Below, one piece after another: positions 35,425-48,484 of a DNA stretch of 64,000 nt (position 1 is its first letter; each line of letters begins with the position of its first letter). Below the pieces are notes generated by a model. The model was given only the letters and a program-made list of their open reading frames with translations. It had not been told where the DNA came from and did no database searches. A program made the translations under genes and the position numbers. This DNA is from Haemaphysalis longicornis (Eukaryota > Arthropoda > Arachnida > Ixodida > Ixodidae): positions 102,178,244 through 102,242,243 of the forward strand of contig CM023450.1 in assembly GCA_013339765.2 (NCBI GenBank). The letters run 5' to 3'.

Positions 35425-38400
35425 GGTGGCGGATGCCCCGTAGAAGCTCGAGACGACACGAGAAGTATCTGAAAAGCTACGACAAAAAGGTGTTCACAAA
35501 GGAACGGCTGACGTCTTTGAGACTGTCAAGCGTAGCTAGCTAAAAAAAACGAGTTAGTCAGTCCCTAGATTTTCAAGTGACGAAAGCAGCAAAGCCAACG
35601 TATGTGATGCTACTGACACTGACATGTCAGTCTTCGGAGGTGAGGTCCCTGGCCCCTGTGAGATTGGCGGGCGGGAGTTACGAAAGACAGTTTTGCTCCT
35701 GCGAAGTTTTGCAACAACATAATGAGTCGTTTTTTAACACCGTCGAGTCGATAGTGCTGACAAATTCAGTTTCACTGTGCGCTCTTTTTCGTTAGAAAGA
35801 TGGGTTATCCAGGGTGTAATTCCGTCTTGAAGATATATATAAGCACTGTACCGAAGTGGCCTCACCACCAACGGTTGAATGAACTGAACGACAACTATGT
35901 TGCTTCATTCTTGACAGGGGTCTGTGCATTTATAAAGTCTATTAAAAGCTATTTTTTCTCTGTGCCATCAGGGCCACCACACTGCACCTGCCTGACGTTG
36001 TATTTCACCCTAAGGATCGGATGCAATGAAACGAATCCCGGTTCTAGAGAAGCATTTTCGTTAACAACCACCATAAGAAAGTTGAACCCTAATTCCCCCA
36101 GAGTTCTTTTTTTAGGAATATACCGTGTTTTCAGTAATAAACGTTTTTGTCTATTAAAAACGCATGTGTGGAAACTTTCCCAGTCCACCGGACTCTCCCA
36201 CATCTACGGCTAGGCTGCTTGCCATGTCAATTCTCACATAAGGAAAATGAGAATCGTAAGAAAACATTTTTTTTGTGTTCGTAACCATCTATACGATTGC
36301 TACACAATCTTGGTTTGCGATATGAATTTAAATTTCTGGTCTAAAAACCTTAGTTTTTCGTTATTACTTACACGGAACTTTTTAGTAATAACAAATTTTC
36401 CCTAAACTGGCTGAGGACGACCCAAAGTATGCTGCAAATACGGCAGCTCATGTTTTTTTTAAATGCGTGTTTTTATATATTACCATTTAGTAGATCGGCT
36501 TCTAAAAGTTACTTTAAGAGATTCGCTTTAAGAGAGCTGCTTTAGAAGTCCCAAATTCAGTATACGAGAACTTTAGATTATGTGCTCTAAAAGAAGCGGG
36601 CTGTTGCGCATTGCTTTTTTGAAGACGGGTTTCAGTAGATGCAGGTTGTGCCGAATCAGTTAAGGAGATGGGCTTTTACGAGGCATCCTTTCGTTCGTGA
36701 AAGCGACAGCGAAACATTTTATTGAAATGTTTCCATGGCAAGCGCTTCTAGGTTACATTGAGGTACTTGGCCGATCTCCCTGGAAAGTACATGTCATCAA
36801 AGCGGTGTAAACAATTAAACGAGTAAACGAGTAAAAAGTAACCCAGTAAAAACGAGTTATGAGTTTTTGCCAAGTTCCACTCAGAGCTGATGCAAACATA
36901 CATAAGAAGCACATACTTTTCTATAATGGTCCTCTTATTATTTTTCTACGTTGGTGATGGCCCCCGTGCTGATGCTAAGGGCGGCGAGAAATTTAATGGT
37001 CAGGGTATACGCGGAGTTTCTTGGCCAATCTCATGCTTTGAAGAAAATTGCAGCGTCGGTGATTATGGTTGCTTTTTTTTTTTTTTGCATACGCATACCG
37101 CTATTTTTTCCCAAAAGGGCCACCTACAGCGGGCACGGAAAATAAAAAAAATCTGAAGCAACTGATGCCGTTCTACATATGTGACTGTAAGATTTGGTAG
37201 AAAAAACGAGAAACTACAACGGTTTCCCTGCAGAAGTCAACAAACGTTTGCAATTGCGATAGTACTTTCCAAAATTACTCACGCAATACAGCGGTGTTGA
37301 ACAGGAATAAAGATATGCGAAGACTACAGAAAAAACGAGTTTATGAACTCTTTCTGTGAACGCATGTGAACTTTTTATGGATTAATTTCGGAGTAGCTTG
37401 TTTTACCACCATAGCCATTTGTCGTGCAAAGTGTTGACTGCCAGGAGTACTTGAAAACTGATTGGATTTTGTTTTTCTGTTTTTCGGGCAGCGCTGTTAC
37501 CACTAGTCGCTGCGTGCTGATATGTGGTTTTATAATAACTTCTCTTCTCACACGCAATGAAAACTGTGTAGGCGATTTCAGGTGCATGCTATTTCTGTTC
37601 ACCGCAAATACAATACTACTTTGACATGAAAATATACGCTGCACGAAAATCAAGCGGACGAAATCTAAACTTAAGTCACCGCATGTGTGCTCCACAAAAC
37701 CTTTCAACACTGATCGGTGGTCGTGAGAGGCTCGCCTGCAGGGTGTATACGCCAGACCAAAACTTCATTGAATTCGCATCGTCAACGCAAGCCAAAGAGC
37801 ACGAAGAGAACGCACCCGGTAGCGTATATGACGCATAAAACGTCTTCGTGGTTCAGTAGGACCGTTTTCACTCAGGTGTTTACAAAGGAGAAATGGGTCG
37901 GATTTACTGCCCGCTTCTCTTCTTCTCCGTCTTCGAGACGCAATAGGATCGAGAATTCCTACCCTGACGAGAAAGTGCGAGAACGGCAAAAGAAAGCATT
38001 AGGAGAACACTGGCTCTACCACCTCGAATACGCCTGCGTGAAAAAACGATTCCGTCTCAGCGGAAATATTGATAAAACTAAGAATAACGAAGGATGCCGT
38101 CGCAATACGGAAAAAAAACAGCTTGCGTAGCTATACATGCGCCCCAGAGATTTGTTCCTCGGAATAGGGAAAAGGCGATTGTACGCGCATAAAACCCCAG
38201 GTCAGGTCGACGGCGGAGGCCTTCTCGGTCCATCGAGGTTACGAAAAGTGCTCAGAGATAGGGATGGAATAACAGCAAAACGGAGAAGGATAGACACGAA
38301 GAAAGAAGAACAGCGAGGGGAGGGGAGGACAGGAGAGAGGGCGAAAGATAAACTTCGAGGTAGAGCGACATCATGTCGGATATAAACAATCAGTTTTGCC

Positions 38401-40680
38401 TCGCGACATCGCGGCGGCCGCGCGCACTCAGCCGGCGCGCCGGAGGCAGCCGAGGGAAAAGATACAGCAGAAGCGACAGCGTCCCTCCCAAAGGGATGAG
38501 GATCGGAGGAGGGGGCCGGGAGAAAATAACAGCCACAGAAGAATAAAGTGAACGGAGGGTAAACCAGAGGAGTAACAGCCAGAAACGCTTCGTAGTGGGC
38601 GAAGCAATGCCTTTTCGGCTGCTGTCGCTGCTTTCTCTGGGTCTTCTTGTGCGTTGGTTTGCGCAATCTGAAGAGGTTACGGAACGCCTCAGTTTTTATT
38701 CTCGGCGGTAATAGAGGTCAACTGTGGGATGCTATGAACGTTCAATATGCCTAAAGGCGTTTGTGAAGCTGGAGCGTAATATACGCGAAAAACTAAATGA
38801 CGTTGTGTTTAGTATTAGTGACATTAGAATTGACCTCCCTAGCAAGTGTCGGGATGTATATTTCTCTATATAGTTATGGCTTGCTTCTCGAATAGTAAAA
38901 AGGAGACTTTAAGAGAACGAAAATGTGCTAAAAGTGAGGACTTGACAAAACCAAATTAAAAAAAAAAAGGATACACCACACATGCTGCACACAAATCGGG
39001 GAACCCAACCAGAAAAAAAGAAAGCAAACAGACGAACATGTACGTGATTTTAGATTGAACAGAACACAAAACAAGAGGCGCGGGATCTAAGCTTAAATGA
39101 TAACGGTGTGTACGCCGTTATGTTTAGCTACCAAGGAAGGAAAATAAAAATAAACACCTGATGTACGCGCAAAGCAAGCAGCGGTAAACATGTCTCTAAA
39201 CAGCCCTCTAGAGGTTAGGTACTGAAAGAGATCTCACCCTTTCGGTTGTGTTTTTCTTGGGCCATCCTTGTTTTATTTCGCTTCTAGTAACAGCAAATAA
39301 CGGAGACAGCTAATAGGAAGCGACAAGCAGCCACGACTTGAAGTAAGGAGCAGCAACTCCACGACCGGAAGGGCCGATTCCAAGTTCGGAATTGCGGCAG
39401 ATCCCAGCGCGAAACGACGGAGCGCAATGCTTTAGGGTGACACTTCGGGCCGTTCGGTACATTCGTAGGTGCATGAGCACTAAAACAAAGGTGACAAATA
39501 AGCAGTTGGCAACGTACAAAACTGGGGACAACTGAGCGATTCAAGCGAAAGATGGTGTGCTTACGAACACGGGGAAATATAAAGTGAACAAGTACAACGA
39601 CAATGACAGCCCGGTAGAAGTAAGGCAGGGCGTTGCTACATTGGAATGCCGGCAGTAAGCGCGTGAAACGTACGAACAGTGACAGATATGAGAGGATGTA
39701 CCAAAATAGGGGAAAAAAGAAAAAAAAATGCTACGCCAGGCTGTCTAAATTTGCGGAGGCCAATAAATAGAAGGCGGAGAGCGAAAATTCTCGTCCCCAG
39801 CGGGAGGCGGCGGCGGGCGTATATATACGGCGGCGGCAAGTTGTGTTGTTTTGTGCGCGCCACAACGCCGCCGCGTCGTGCTGGCGGTGCCCAACGCTAA
39901 GAAACCAACCGGCCATGCTTGAACGTATGCCCCTCGTTTGTCATTGTACGACGCCTGGGGAGCAAAACAGACGTTCCCGACGAGGCCGCCCGATTTGGAG
40001 CAGCAAACGTCAAAGGATTAAGGACGAAAACGAATGAAGACGGCTGCCGACGAAGACAAAGTGAGCGACTTTATCGGGGCCAACGCTAAGAGGAGGAGGA
40101 GCTAGGGGAGGGGGATGCTTCGTGTACGGCCGCCTTTTTTTTTTTTGTACCCCCCCCCCCCCCCCTTCGCATGTGTACAGTCTAGCGCATGCCAAAGCAG
40201 AAAACGGCGAAGCGACGCACAATGTGTTGTATGGGTGAAAAAGCAGGCAGGCGGGCACTGATCTCGAACGAAAACACACTGCTGTTTTTGCGCGGTATTT
40301 TGGTCAGCTTTTGCGATAAGTCCGAGAATCCTCTCTCGGTTTATTTGCTTGCGTCGTGACCTGAAATATGCGGGCAGTAGCCCAAAGGGATAACGGAGAA
40401 ACTTAAAGGTTGCTGCGACATCTTGACAAAAAGTGGACGTTCTGAAGTCAGGACAACAGACGAGATAATGTGCTTCCCTTAACGGCTAAAAAGGGTCACC
40501 CGTATTTTCTTGAACGAACTAGAGAAAAAAAATAGGGCGAGTAGAAAAAAAAACTGGTTGATTCCTCTGTCGTAGGAACGGGTAAAACAGTAAAGTGAAA
40601 TGTGCAGTGAAATCTGCACTTGAGCATGGTTTGCGGGTCAGCGGCTGCTTGTAGGTGTGCTTAGCGAGCGGCGTCCTGCA
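35425..40680. other. long unassigned interval
   Basis: Contains frames up to 154 codons on either strand (for example 35800-36213, 37717-38130, 38202-38666), none with a recognisable domain. Also present are a small hairpin near 36359-36391, a TATA-like word in GC-rich context at about 39819 (GCGTATATATACGG), and a T-run plus C-run at 40136-40166. I see no transposon ends or RNA genes. Confidence 0.4.
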
Positions 40681-40684
40681 AACC

Positions 40685-40982
40685 GGTCGCTTAGGCAAAG
40701 GTGTACTGGCGTCAGTTCTATGACGGATGTGACGTTTGTGAAATCTTGGTGTATCCAGCATAAAACAATTTCGTGTTAAAATATAAAACCCGAAAACGAA
40801 CAACCCTAAGTATAACGTACTCTTTAGTGCTAAAGGTTGCTTCCCCGCCAGAAGACCCTGTGTGCAGAAATGCACCCTTTACAGGCCGCTTGCTTCATTC
40901 TACTGGCGTCAGTTCCGTGGCGGATATGACGTATGTGAAATCTTCGTGTATCCGGGAATAAAACACTTTCGTGTTAAAAAAG
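40685..40982 (+). repeat. two tandem units, period 199 bp
   Basis: The block GGTCGCTT…TACTGGCGTCAGTTCTATGA…GTGAAATCTTGGTGTATCC…TTTCGTGTTAAAA (40685-40781) recurs as GGCCGCTT…TACTGGCGTCAGTTCCGTGG…GTGAAATCTTCGTGTATCC…TTTCGTGTTAAAA (40884-40980). About 80 bases at the 3' part of each unit are closely similar while the first halves have drifted. The second unit has a short stem-loop, AACAC-TTTC-GTGTT. Its role is unknown. Confidence 0.7.
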
Positions 40983-40984
40983 AA

Positions 40985-43900
40985 TAACATGCATTAAAAG
41001 TCGTGTGGAGATAAATGCCACTCATTTATCATTCTTACGGGGCTGACAGCTGATGTCGCTAAGTGTCACCTCCGCGAAAATAGGTGTTGTTTATTGTTTC
41101 TTTTAATTAACGAAGTAGCTAGTTTTGATCACGACCGGCTCTATAGAAGACCTAGAGCATGCCCTCCTAATCTGCTTGCTTTCCTTGTTTGCGTGGCTGC
41201 TGTGTTTTCACAACAGCGGTGAATTCCTTTTTTTGTTTCTTATTTGCTATCTAATCGTTTTTTTATCTAATCGACAGGAGTGGGTGTTTGTGAGGCAATT
41301 TTACCGTAACCTGCCTAGCTTATCTTTCGGGACAGACCGCTCTCCGCCTAATAACGTGCCGATGGGGGACTAGTTCGCCGATGCGATGTTTACTACTATT
41401 GTGCCTTCTGTGGGATGCGCTCTCGGTTTGAAGAGAAGTTAAGCTGTTTCTGCGAGCATCACAAGCTAGCTGGGCACGCTGGCAAAAAATCTCTTCTTGG
41501 CCAATCCCTCTGAGTGCATATGCGCCATTTTTATGGGTCATCATCATCATCATCGTCATCGTAGTCATCGTCGTCATCATCATCGCGCTGAGTTCACAAC
41601 CACCAAAACAGCCACTCCGGGTCACCTTGTATCTTTGCTTCCTTTACCCCTCCACTCCGTCGTGCCATACCAATACCATCAAACACTGCCTTTTCTTTGT
41701 TTTTTTGTAATGCTGCTGTTGCGCCGCTGTGAAAATGATATGAAATTACGAAAGAGCTGTACAAAGTACAGTGAATTCATATGAAAACCTAGCTTCTTTG
41801 AGTCACACCACGGCTACATACTTTTTCGTACACCAGATGCCATGGCTGGCTCTTTCTTCCCGTTCCAATTATGGGAAAGACAGAACTCAGCACAAGCTAC
41901 CTACGTAACACACAAAATATTTTTGTTCCCTTAAAATAAGTTGACTTTTTCAAACTGACAGATAAGAATATCCTCTAAATACTTTCCCACTGAGTACTTG
42001 CATAACACTTTTTGTAGATTGTATGAATTGTCACATCAAGTTGCTTACGTGCTTATCTGCTTGAACCGACGAGGAGGATTTCGTTACTTGTATCACATTC
42101 CACACTCGACGGGTACCCGCACGTACCGTTACCCGTTTTTTGTCGTACTATTAAATAAAAAGACAAACGTTTGATTGAATAGTTTGACTGAGTGAAAATC
42201 TGCAGCTAGCTTCTGCCACAACTCGAAAGCTCTCCTCTGAAAAATTAGAAAAAAAAGGAGCTCCAAAGTGAGAATTCCAGTCACTCTTTCCAATCGTTTT
42301 TTCCTGCCGCTCTGTTAAGCACTGAACACCTTTATTAGCTTCACTACTAGTGCGCCACCGGAAAAGCATTTTTCAGGGCTGCGTTAGCTGTATTAAAAGT
42401 CCTTGGGGCCTTCTGTGAAAGCACTTTCTTATGAAACGCAAGTGTGACACCGGGTCTTATGTGAGAGGCGGATTTTTGCGTGGGGTCAGCAAAAGCAAGC
42501 TTACGAGTTAAACAAGGCAAGAAAGAACTAAAGCCTAGGCTCAACGAGAAGTTATCTTGGGGTTGTGGGTTGGGTTTGCCGCCCACTGGTAGGGTTAACA
42601 AACGGATGGTCCACCTGTTGTACTTCGTCCGCGTTGGGCACATCTCGCTACTGAGCTACTATTAATAGGAATTCGTAAAATTAGACGTTTGTTAACCCGA
42701 GGGGAAAAAGTGGTGTTCGTATGTCTGCCCAACCAGACGCAACGCGGTTGCGGGTTGTTTATACGCTGTCGCTTTGGTAACCAACTTTTAAGCAGCATTT
42801 ATCTTTCTCAGGCGAACGTCGCGTTGAAGAATGGAGCGTACAAATAGCATGTCAAGTGAATTAAAGAAATCGGGTGCGACACTAGCCACAGTGGAGATTG
42901 AAATAAAGTAAGTAGGGTGGACAGCTTGAATGTTCTGCAGGGTTGGATGGACGCGCGAAAACATTCTGCAGAAGGTCATATATTCTGAGCCAGAAAGTGG
43001 AATTGAAGACTCTTCACAATGCGTCAAACTAAAATCAAGTCGGGACAATAAGTGCACCGGTGCTCGATCAAAAATTCCCAAAAACGATGCCTAGGTGCCT
43101 TACAATGGCGCACGAAACAAGTGCAAGCCAAACCTTTCCGGTGCAGTTCGTAACGCTCTTTTACGATTTCGGGTAAGGAATGAATGAAGGTAAAGGGAAG
43201 GCAGGAATGTCAACCAACGCTCCGGGCTAGTTTACTTTCCTACACGTGGGGAAGGGGAAGAACGGGGAAAAAGAACTGGATGAATAGTAGAGGCTGTTTT
43301 AATTCTGAAGAGCAAAACGACTTCCAAATGAAAGAGCACACCTGAAAAAAGACACGAAGTGAAGCAAGCACCGATAATACGTAAAGACAAATAGGTTCTT
43401 GTTTATATTGGGAGAATTTCGAAAGTCTTCTAGAAGCAGGCTATAAACAAAATAAAGCGTTCTTTGGAAGCTTGCCTTCAAAAGGACATACCGTTACGCA
43501 AGCCAGCACAATTCTAACGATATATTGGCGTTGAGTAATACAGCCAAGGCTCTCTTTGTGCAGTTCGACTAAGCCCGCTTTTTCATTTTAGACTCAATGC
43601 ACTAGACATGCGCACTTTGAACAACCTTAGCAGAAAAATGCGAACGTGGACTTTGCGACGCATGAAAATGCACAATGGACGCGTCACACAACTTCATTCT
43701 GCCCTGAAGACATCAAAGCAAACAAATCAAAAAGAATCAGTGAGCGGGAAATTATACAAACAGACAAACAACCAACCAACCAACCAACAAACAAACAAAC
43801 AGGCAATCAAACGAACGAATCAAAGAAACCGTTATAGATTAAGCTGAGGAGAGTCTATTAACCACAGCAATACTAACAAAAGAAGAAAAAAAATCGCCAT

Positions 43901-44340
43901 GACGCACGAAGAACACGAGCAAGGAGAACGTCAGGCGACGATAAATGGCTCGAGTCCTTAAGAAGGGAAGGCAGGGAAAGGACGAAGGTGGGACAGAAAG
44001 ACAAGGCATCGATAGCAACGCGGTCCATTGTGGAAGCCGGGGTGCTAAGGGCACGGGGAGACGTGAATAGCGGCCGGGCCGCCGTCTCTTACAGTTTCCC
44101 ACTCATGATCGAGCTACGAGTCATCACCTCCGCCTCTCGGTCGAAGCCGAGACCAAAGTTCTCGATTTCCGAGCCCGAACCGCCGACTGTTTCCCGCGGT
44201 CGCCGCTCATTTTCCCCCTCCTCTCATCGCTGTTTGGTGCGGTTCCGGGGAATTCTCCGTCCGCGAGTTTGACTCCTGGCTACGATTTAGACTTGGCCGC
44301 AACTGCTGACCCTCTTCAGGTCTGTGGCGTAAGAAGAAAT
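40985..44340. other. long unassigned interval
   Basis: Simple repeats at 41539-41586 (TCA) and 43767-43802 (AACC/AAAC). A 13-bp inverted repeat, GGGTTAACAAACG / CGTTTGTTAACCC, lies at 42592-42604 and 42687-42699. Between them a minus-strand TAGCTCAGTAGCGAG is box A-like without a good box B. No gene recognised. Confidence 0.4.
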
Positions 44341-44347
44341 AATGGAA

Positions 44348-44413
44348 AAGAAAAGAAAGAAAGGAAGGAAGGGTGTAAGGAAGGAAGGAAGGAAGGAAGG
44401 AAGGAAGGAAGGA
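44348..44413. repeat. (GGAA)n microsatellite
   Basis: GAAA/GGAA units with one GGTGTAAG interruption. Confidence 0.9.
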
Positions 44414-44480
44414 CTTTTCGGTAATAAAATGAATGCGAACGAAATGAAAGAATACGGCACAACACCTTCACTTGGGGAAT

Positions 44481-44484
<4 letters not shown>

Positions 44485-44556
<72 letters not shown>
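44485..44556. repeat. (GA)n microsatellite
   Basis: About 35 GA units. Confidence 0.95.
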
Positions 44557-44559
<3 letters not shown>

Positions 44560-47500
44560 GCTCCTTATTAAAGAAAGCGGAGAGGTCTGCTGGCATGTAG
44601 TCGCCTACATGCTACTCTGCGGAGATGGGGTGAAGCGAATAAAGGCCCTAAAGGAAGCAGGGCGAAAGAGAGTGGGAAAAGGAAGCTGTAAAAAATAAGG
44701 TAACATGGAGTGTTCCGTAGGTTACGTAAAAGTCCAGGTGGTCTCACAGGAGGAGGATGTATAGTTCCAAATTGTCTCTGCGACGCCGATGTCGTGTAAA
44801 TAATCAAACACTGCATCTAACACTTTTCGCTAGGATGATGAAGATGACCATGGTCCAAGAGGAGCGGAGCATGCAGTCTATAAGTGTATTCAGCAATTGT
44901 AAGGCTCTCTCTTGCCACAAGGCGCGCTTATTGGGCGCCGGAGAAGCGCCGGTGGGAGGAACAATCACGCGCTTGCTGAAGCAGTGGCGCCCTCTCTTGC
45001 GTTGAACCGGATTTAAGCAGTCTGCATTGCCCCAACTGCCCCAGTTTAGGGTAGCGGCAGGGATCTACCCGAGTGCAGCGCAATGCCCGCGCCTCACCCT
45101 GCGGGCTCGACATCGGTAATCAACGAAGCCCCGGCACCACGTAATTATGCCTTTTCTAGTTTCCGTCGACCCGATCGGGCCCAGCGCCGACAGCCGGTGG
45201 GTACTTGAGGGTAACACAAATTATAACCCGTGAACAAACAGCTTCTGCTTGTGCTTGACGATTGCTGAAGCGGACAGGGAGCGTTCCACAAATCTTTAAA
45301 TCACGTTAGTTTATTTTGAACCGGTTTTAGTCATAATAATTTTTTTTCTTTTAGCACTCGTTACGTTCTAGCACGAGGCGTTAGAAAATGAGAGCCCCGG
45401 TGTTTTAGTACCATGACTACATGAGACGACGACGACAGGAGACACGGAATTCCCGAGGCCCTAAGGGGCGTCGCCCCTAAAACAGCTGAAAACGAAAAAA
45501 ACATTATAGTTAAGAAAATGTGCGGCACTCCGGCGTCCAGCTCGCTCAAAGGTGCCCTGCAACCCTTTTATTATCATTTCTAATTTAAATTACTAGAAGA
45601 ACGTAGTCAACAAGCACGTCTAGTTCCCATATTGCATGTCCATGAGGTACCAAAGCAAATATTCTTACCCGCATCACATAGCTTAAAACTGGCTCGAGTG
45701 ATTTTCATCTGTTTCTCTGTCTGTGCAATGTTTGCGTGCTTAGAAGAAGTCACTCTTGCAGTATCGCTGCTACTGATCGGCTTCCTCTCAGTTGATAGCA
45801 CACTAAATAATCCCGGCAAACGCAAATTGGAGACAAGGGGATATGTTTGCTGGGACTAGCAAATGCAGCAATGTTTTATCTGTACTTGCGATAACAATGG
45901 CTTTGGAATTGCGCATTTAATGTTCCCTTATGTTCATTCACATTCTTTATAAACCTACAACCAACATTTCTGAATGCGTCCTGAATCATTTTCTGCAGGT
46001 GTTCGCACGCCGTGAAATAATTAAAACAAAAAAGAATCCTGACGACGAATGTGCCTGCTTACCGAAACGACGGTAAATCACGTGCTAGGCAGCCATAAAA
46101 GTTATTTGCGGAATTAGTGTAAAGTTGTGTTCTTGCACCTGTAACACTAATAATTTTTATTTTCCCGAAACATTTGCGTTGTCGAAATATACTGGAGCAC
46201 CATTGCAGTACAGCAGGTCATAACGAACAATCGAAGTATGCTAGGTTAGACATATAATATCTGAACCATTATGTAAGACTGAAGTATCTTTCTTATCAGC
46301 GATTTGTGGAGGATATTGTTAGCGTTAACGCATGATCGTCCCAGGACAGCCTATCGGGAAAGAAAAAAAGATGCGTCTACCTAGCCTACAACCGTATGTC
46401 TTATTTTTTTGTAAGCACTCGATAGTTGACAAAACAGAGGAAGCGTGTGAGTGAGTGGTAGTGAGAGTAGAAGCAAGAGAGAGAAAGAGAGAGAGAGAGA
46501 TCACATTTTCCTCTTGGTTGGATGTCCCTTAGTGATAAAGATATCAAAACAAACTCACGACTGAGAGGCATTTGGGCGGCTAAGAAGAGAAGCTAGGGCC
46601 ATTCGTTAAACGCAGTCTTCGGAGTTTCTTCAAAAGTTTCCAGCCTTTACGCGTCCCACAGGAAACGTCGCAATGAGAGCTCCAGGCCCGGGGGCGTAGA
46701 ATGTCCACGCCCGCCTGACAGGACACCGGGAGCCACAGGCAACAACCAAGCAGGCGGCCCGAAATGCCAACTTGAGCGTGCCGTGAGCAAAACAACGGGC
46801 TTCTGCGTCGTTATTTGAGGCAACCTCCGCCAGCCAGGAAAGGGCCTAAAGAGAGCTAGGAGACATTGAATTGCTTCTGTGTTCGTTTCTATTTGCTCGC
46901 TTCTCTTATTTTGGGATCCGCCATCCTTCGGACGGATGAGCAATTGTTCCAAGAAGTTTTGAACGAATGTTCTTCAGTGCCACACTGAAAAGTATGTTGA
47001 GCGTCTACATGCCGCTGTGAAAACTGGAGAAAAGCGTCAGTTTTGTTTCATTCTAACCTGCCAGCACAGATAAGGAAGAAGTTTGCGGAATGCCAAGACA
47101 TCATTGATCCGGTTGCCTCTGCACATCTGCACACACTTTCGTTATAGTATACTTTGACGCTACTTTAACGGCCAGCGTTTCTTCGCGCTTGTTCTGTTCT
47201 GAAATCTTATATTCCTGTTTTCAACGACCTGCTTGGTCGCAAATATTGTTAAACAACTAAAACGTTCTGTGCTTTCATCTTCTGTAAGATCTCTGTGTAG
47301 TCCATATTTCCAAAGCCCTGTTTCGTTTGACACCTTCCTCTAGCGGTGCACTTCAGGAATCTCACAAAGGAGCCGCGAAAGGCAACCGTATTTCTTACTC
47401 CTTCCGAGTTTCAGAAGTAAAGTGAAGCTATTTCGTCGCTCCACTTTATGGCACAAAGCGAAAATCATCACAGAACGTTAACGTGTGAACAGCACCACCT

Positions 47501-47835
47501 AAAAGTTCAGCTGTCTGGATTATTCGGAGAGAAAAGGTATGACAGAAATGACTCTCTGCCCTATTCGGCATCCAAGTTCACCCCAATTATCCGGGGGTAA
47601 GCCAGCCGATCACGCGATCTAGCTCTTAATGGTCTGTCTCGATTCGCTACATTTCTCAGCAGCGCTGCACAGCCTTCAGCAACAATGCGCAAAGAGTGTA
47701 CTTCGGCACCTTTGCACTGGTTTCTAGCACCATGTTAACTGGCTCATTAAAAGAAAATTGTGCACATAAAAAGGAATGGTGCAAAAGAGATGATAGTAAA
47801 ATATATTAGTTACAGAAACCGAAAAAGGGAAATCA
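44560..47835. other. long unassigned interval
   Basis: Contains a GA-rich tract at 46471-46501 and frames up to 101 codons without domains. GGTGCCCTGCAACCCTTTTA at 45551-45570 faintly resembles the end of the TTAA element at 32810, but no partner end was found. Confidence 0.4.
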
Positions 47836-47839
47836 GGTG

Positions 47840-47898
<59 letters not shown>

Positions 47899-47914
47899 CA
47901 CACACTACACACAC

Positions 47915-47972
<58 letters not shown>

Positions 47973-47977
47973 ATATA
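47840..47977. repeat. (CA)n then (TA)n microsatellites
   Basis: About 28 CA units to 47897, a short mixed stretch, then TA units from about 47915 to 47977 with two small interruptions. The TA run appears to continue at 48389 beyond the inserted element. Confidence 0.95.
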
Positions 47978-48050
47978 GGTTAGTAGAGACAGAGACACAC
48001 GAGAAAGACGTAGAAAAGAAAAATAAGTTTACTGACGTTTCAGGAAGAGG

Positions 48051-48088
48051 ACTCTGAAGAAAGGAAGTCCTCTTCCTGAAACGTCAGT
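48051..48088 (+). ncRNA. hammerhead-ribozyme-like core
   Basis: CTGAAGA (48054-48060) fits the invariant CUGANGA box. It is followed by one unpaired A, a 6-bp helix AGGAAG/CTTCCT with loop TCCT (48062-48077), the GAAA box (48078-48081) and CGTC, with predicted cleavage after 48085. Flanking ACT (48051-48053) and AGT (48086-48088) can form a short stem I. Stem III would be only ACGT, which is self-complementary and could be shared between two molecules, as in the minimal hammerheads of Penelope-like elements (family knowledge). The extra A before helix II departs from consensus. Confidence 0.35.
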
Positions 48089-48281
48089 AAACTTTACGAA
48101 AAGCGCCGGCCGGTACGCACCCTCAGTCCGACAATTGACCACCTCCTCATTACGACTGACAGAAGAGGAGCACCGGGAGGCCCTCCTCCAACACATTGAG
48201 GCAGTTCTTGGGGGCGACTGGTAACAGCAGCTCCTTCCCCCAGCAACGCAGAAGCCTTTATAGAAGGGCAAATAAAGATGT

Positions 48282-48307
48282 GTTTCTCTCTCTCTCTCTC
48301 TCTCTCT
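48282..48307. repeat. (TC)n tract inside the composite element
   Basis: About 13 TC units directly after an AATAAA signal. Confidence 0.9.
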
Positions 48308-48384
48308 ATTCTCTACGTCTTTCTCGTGTGTCTCTGCCTCTACTAACCTTATTTTTTCGCGCTCTGTGTGAGTTTTTATCTTCC

Positions 48385-48388
<4 letters not shown>

Positions 48389-48448
<60 letters not shown>
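48389..48448. repeat. (TA)n microsatellite
   Basis: 30 TA units. Probably the other half of the TA run at 47915-47977, split by the inserted element. Confidence 0.95.
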
Positions 48449-48451
<3 letters not shown>

Positions 48452-48484
48452 ACAACACCATGACGAAATATAATATAATTTTCA

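Larger units (their letters stand above)
47978..48348. mobile_element. composite inverted-repeat element inserted in a TA microsatellite, possibly Penelope-like
   Basis: Outer arms at 47978-48015 and 48311-48348 match at 36 of 38 positions (GGTTAGTAGAG…GACACACGAGAAAGACGTAG). Inner arms at 48025-48052 and 48067-48094 are perfect 28-bp complements around a 14-base loop. The left side is thus an internally deleted inverted copy of the right side. The right side holds a frame ending at 48222-48224 (RLTEEEHREALLQHIEAVLG, then GDW and a stop), an AATAAA at 48270-48275 and a (TC)n tract. A partial inverted copy, a TA-repeat target and a hammerhead-like core are features reported for Penelope-like retroelements. 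No reverse transcriptase or GIY-YIG domain is present, so this assignment is inference. Confidence 0.5.

Noticed and set aside
39810..39850. TATATATA in GC-rich DNA as a promoter
   Set aside because: No downstream coding exon or start-site motif; weaker than the candidate at 63405.
42600..42665. Minus-strand TAGCTCAGTAGCGAG tRNA-like word
   Set aside because: Box B is degenerate and stems do not close. It may be an old SINE head but cannot be supported.
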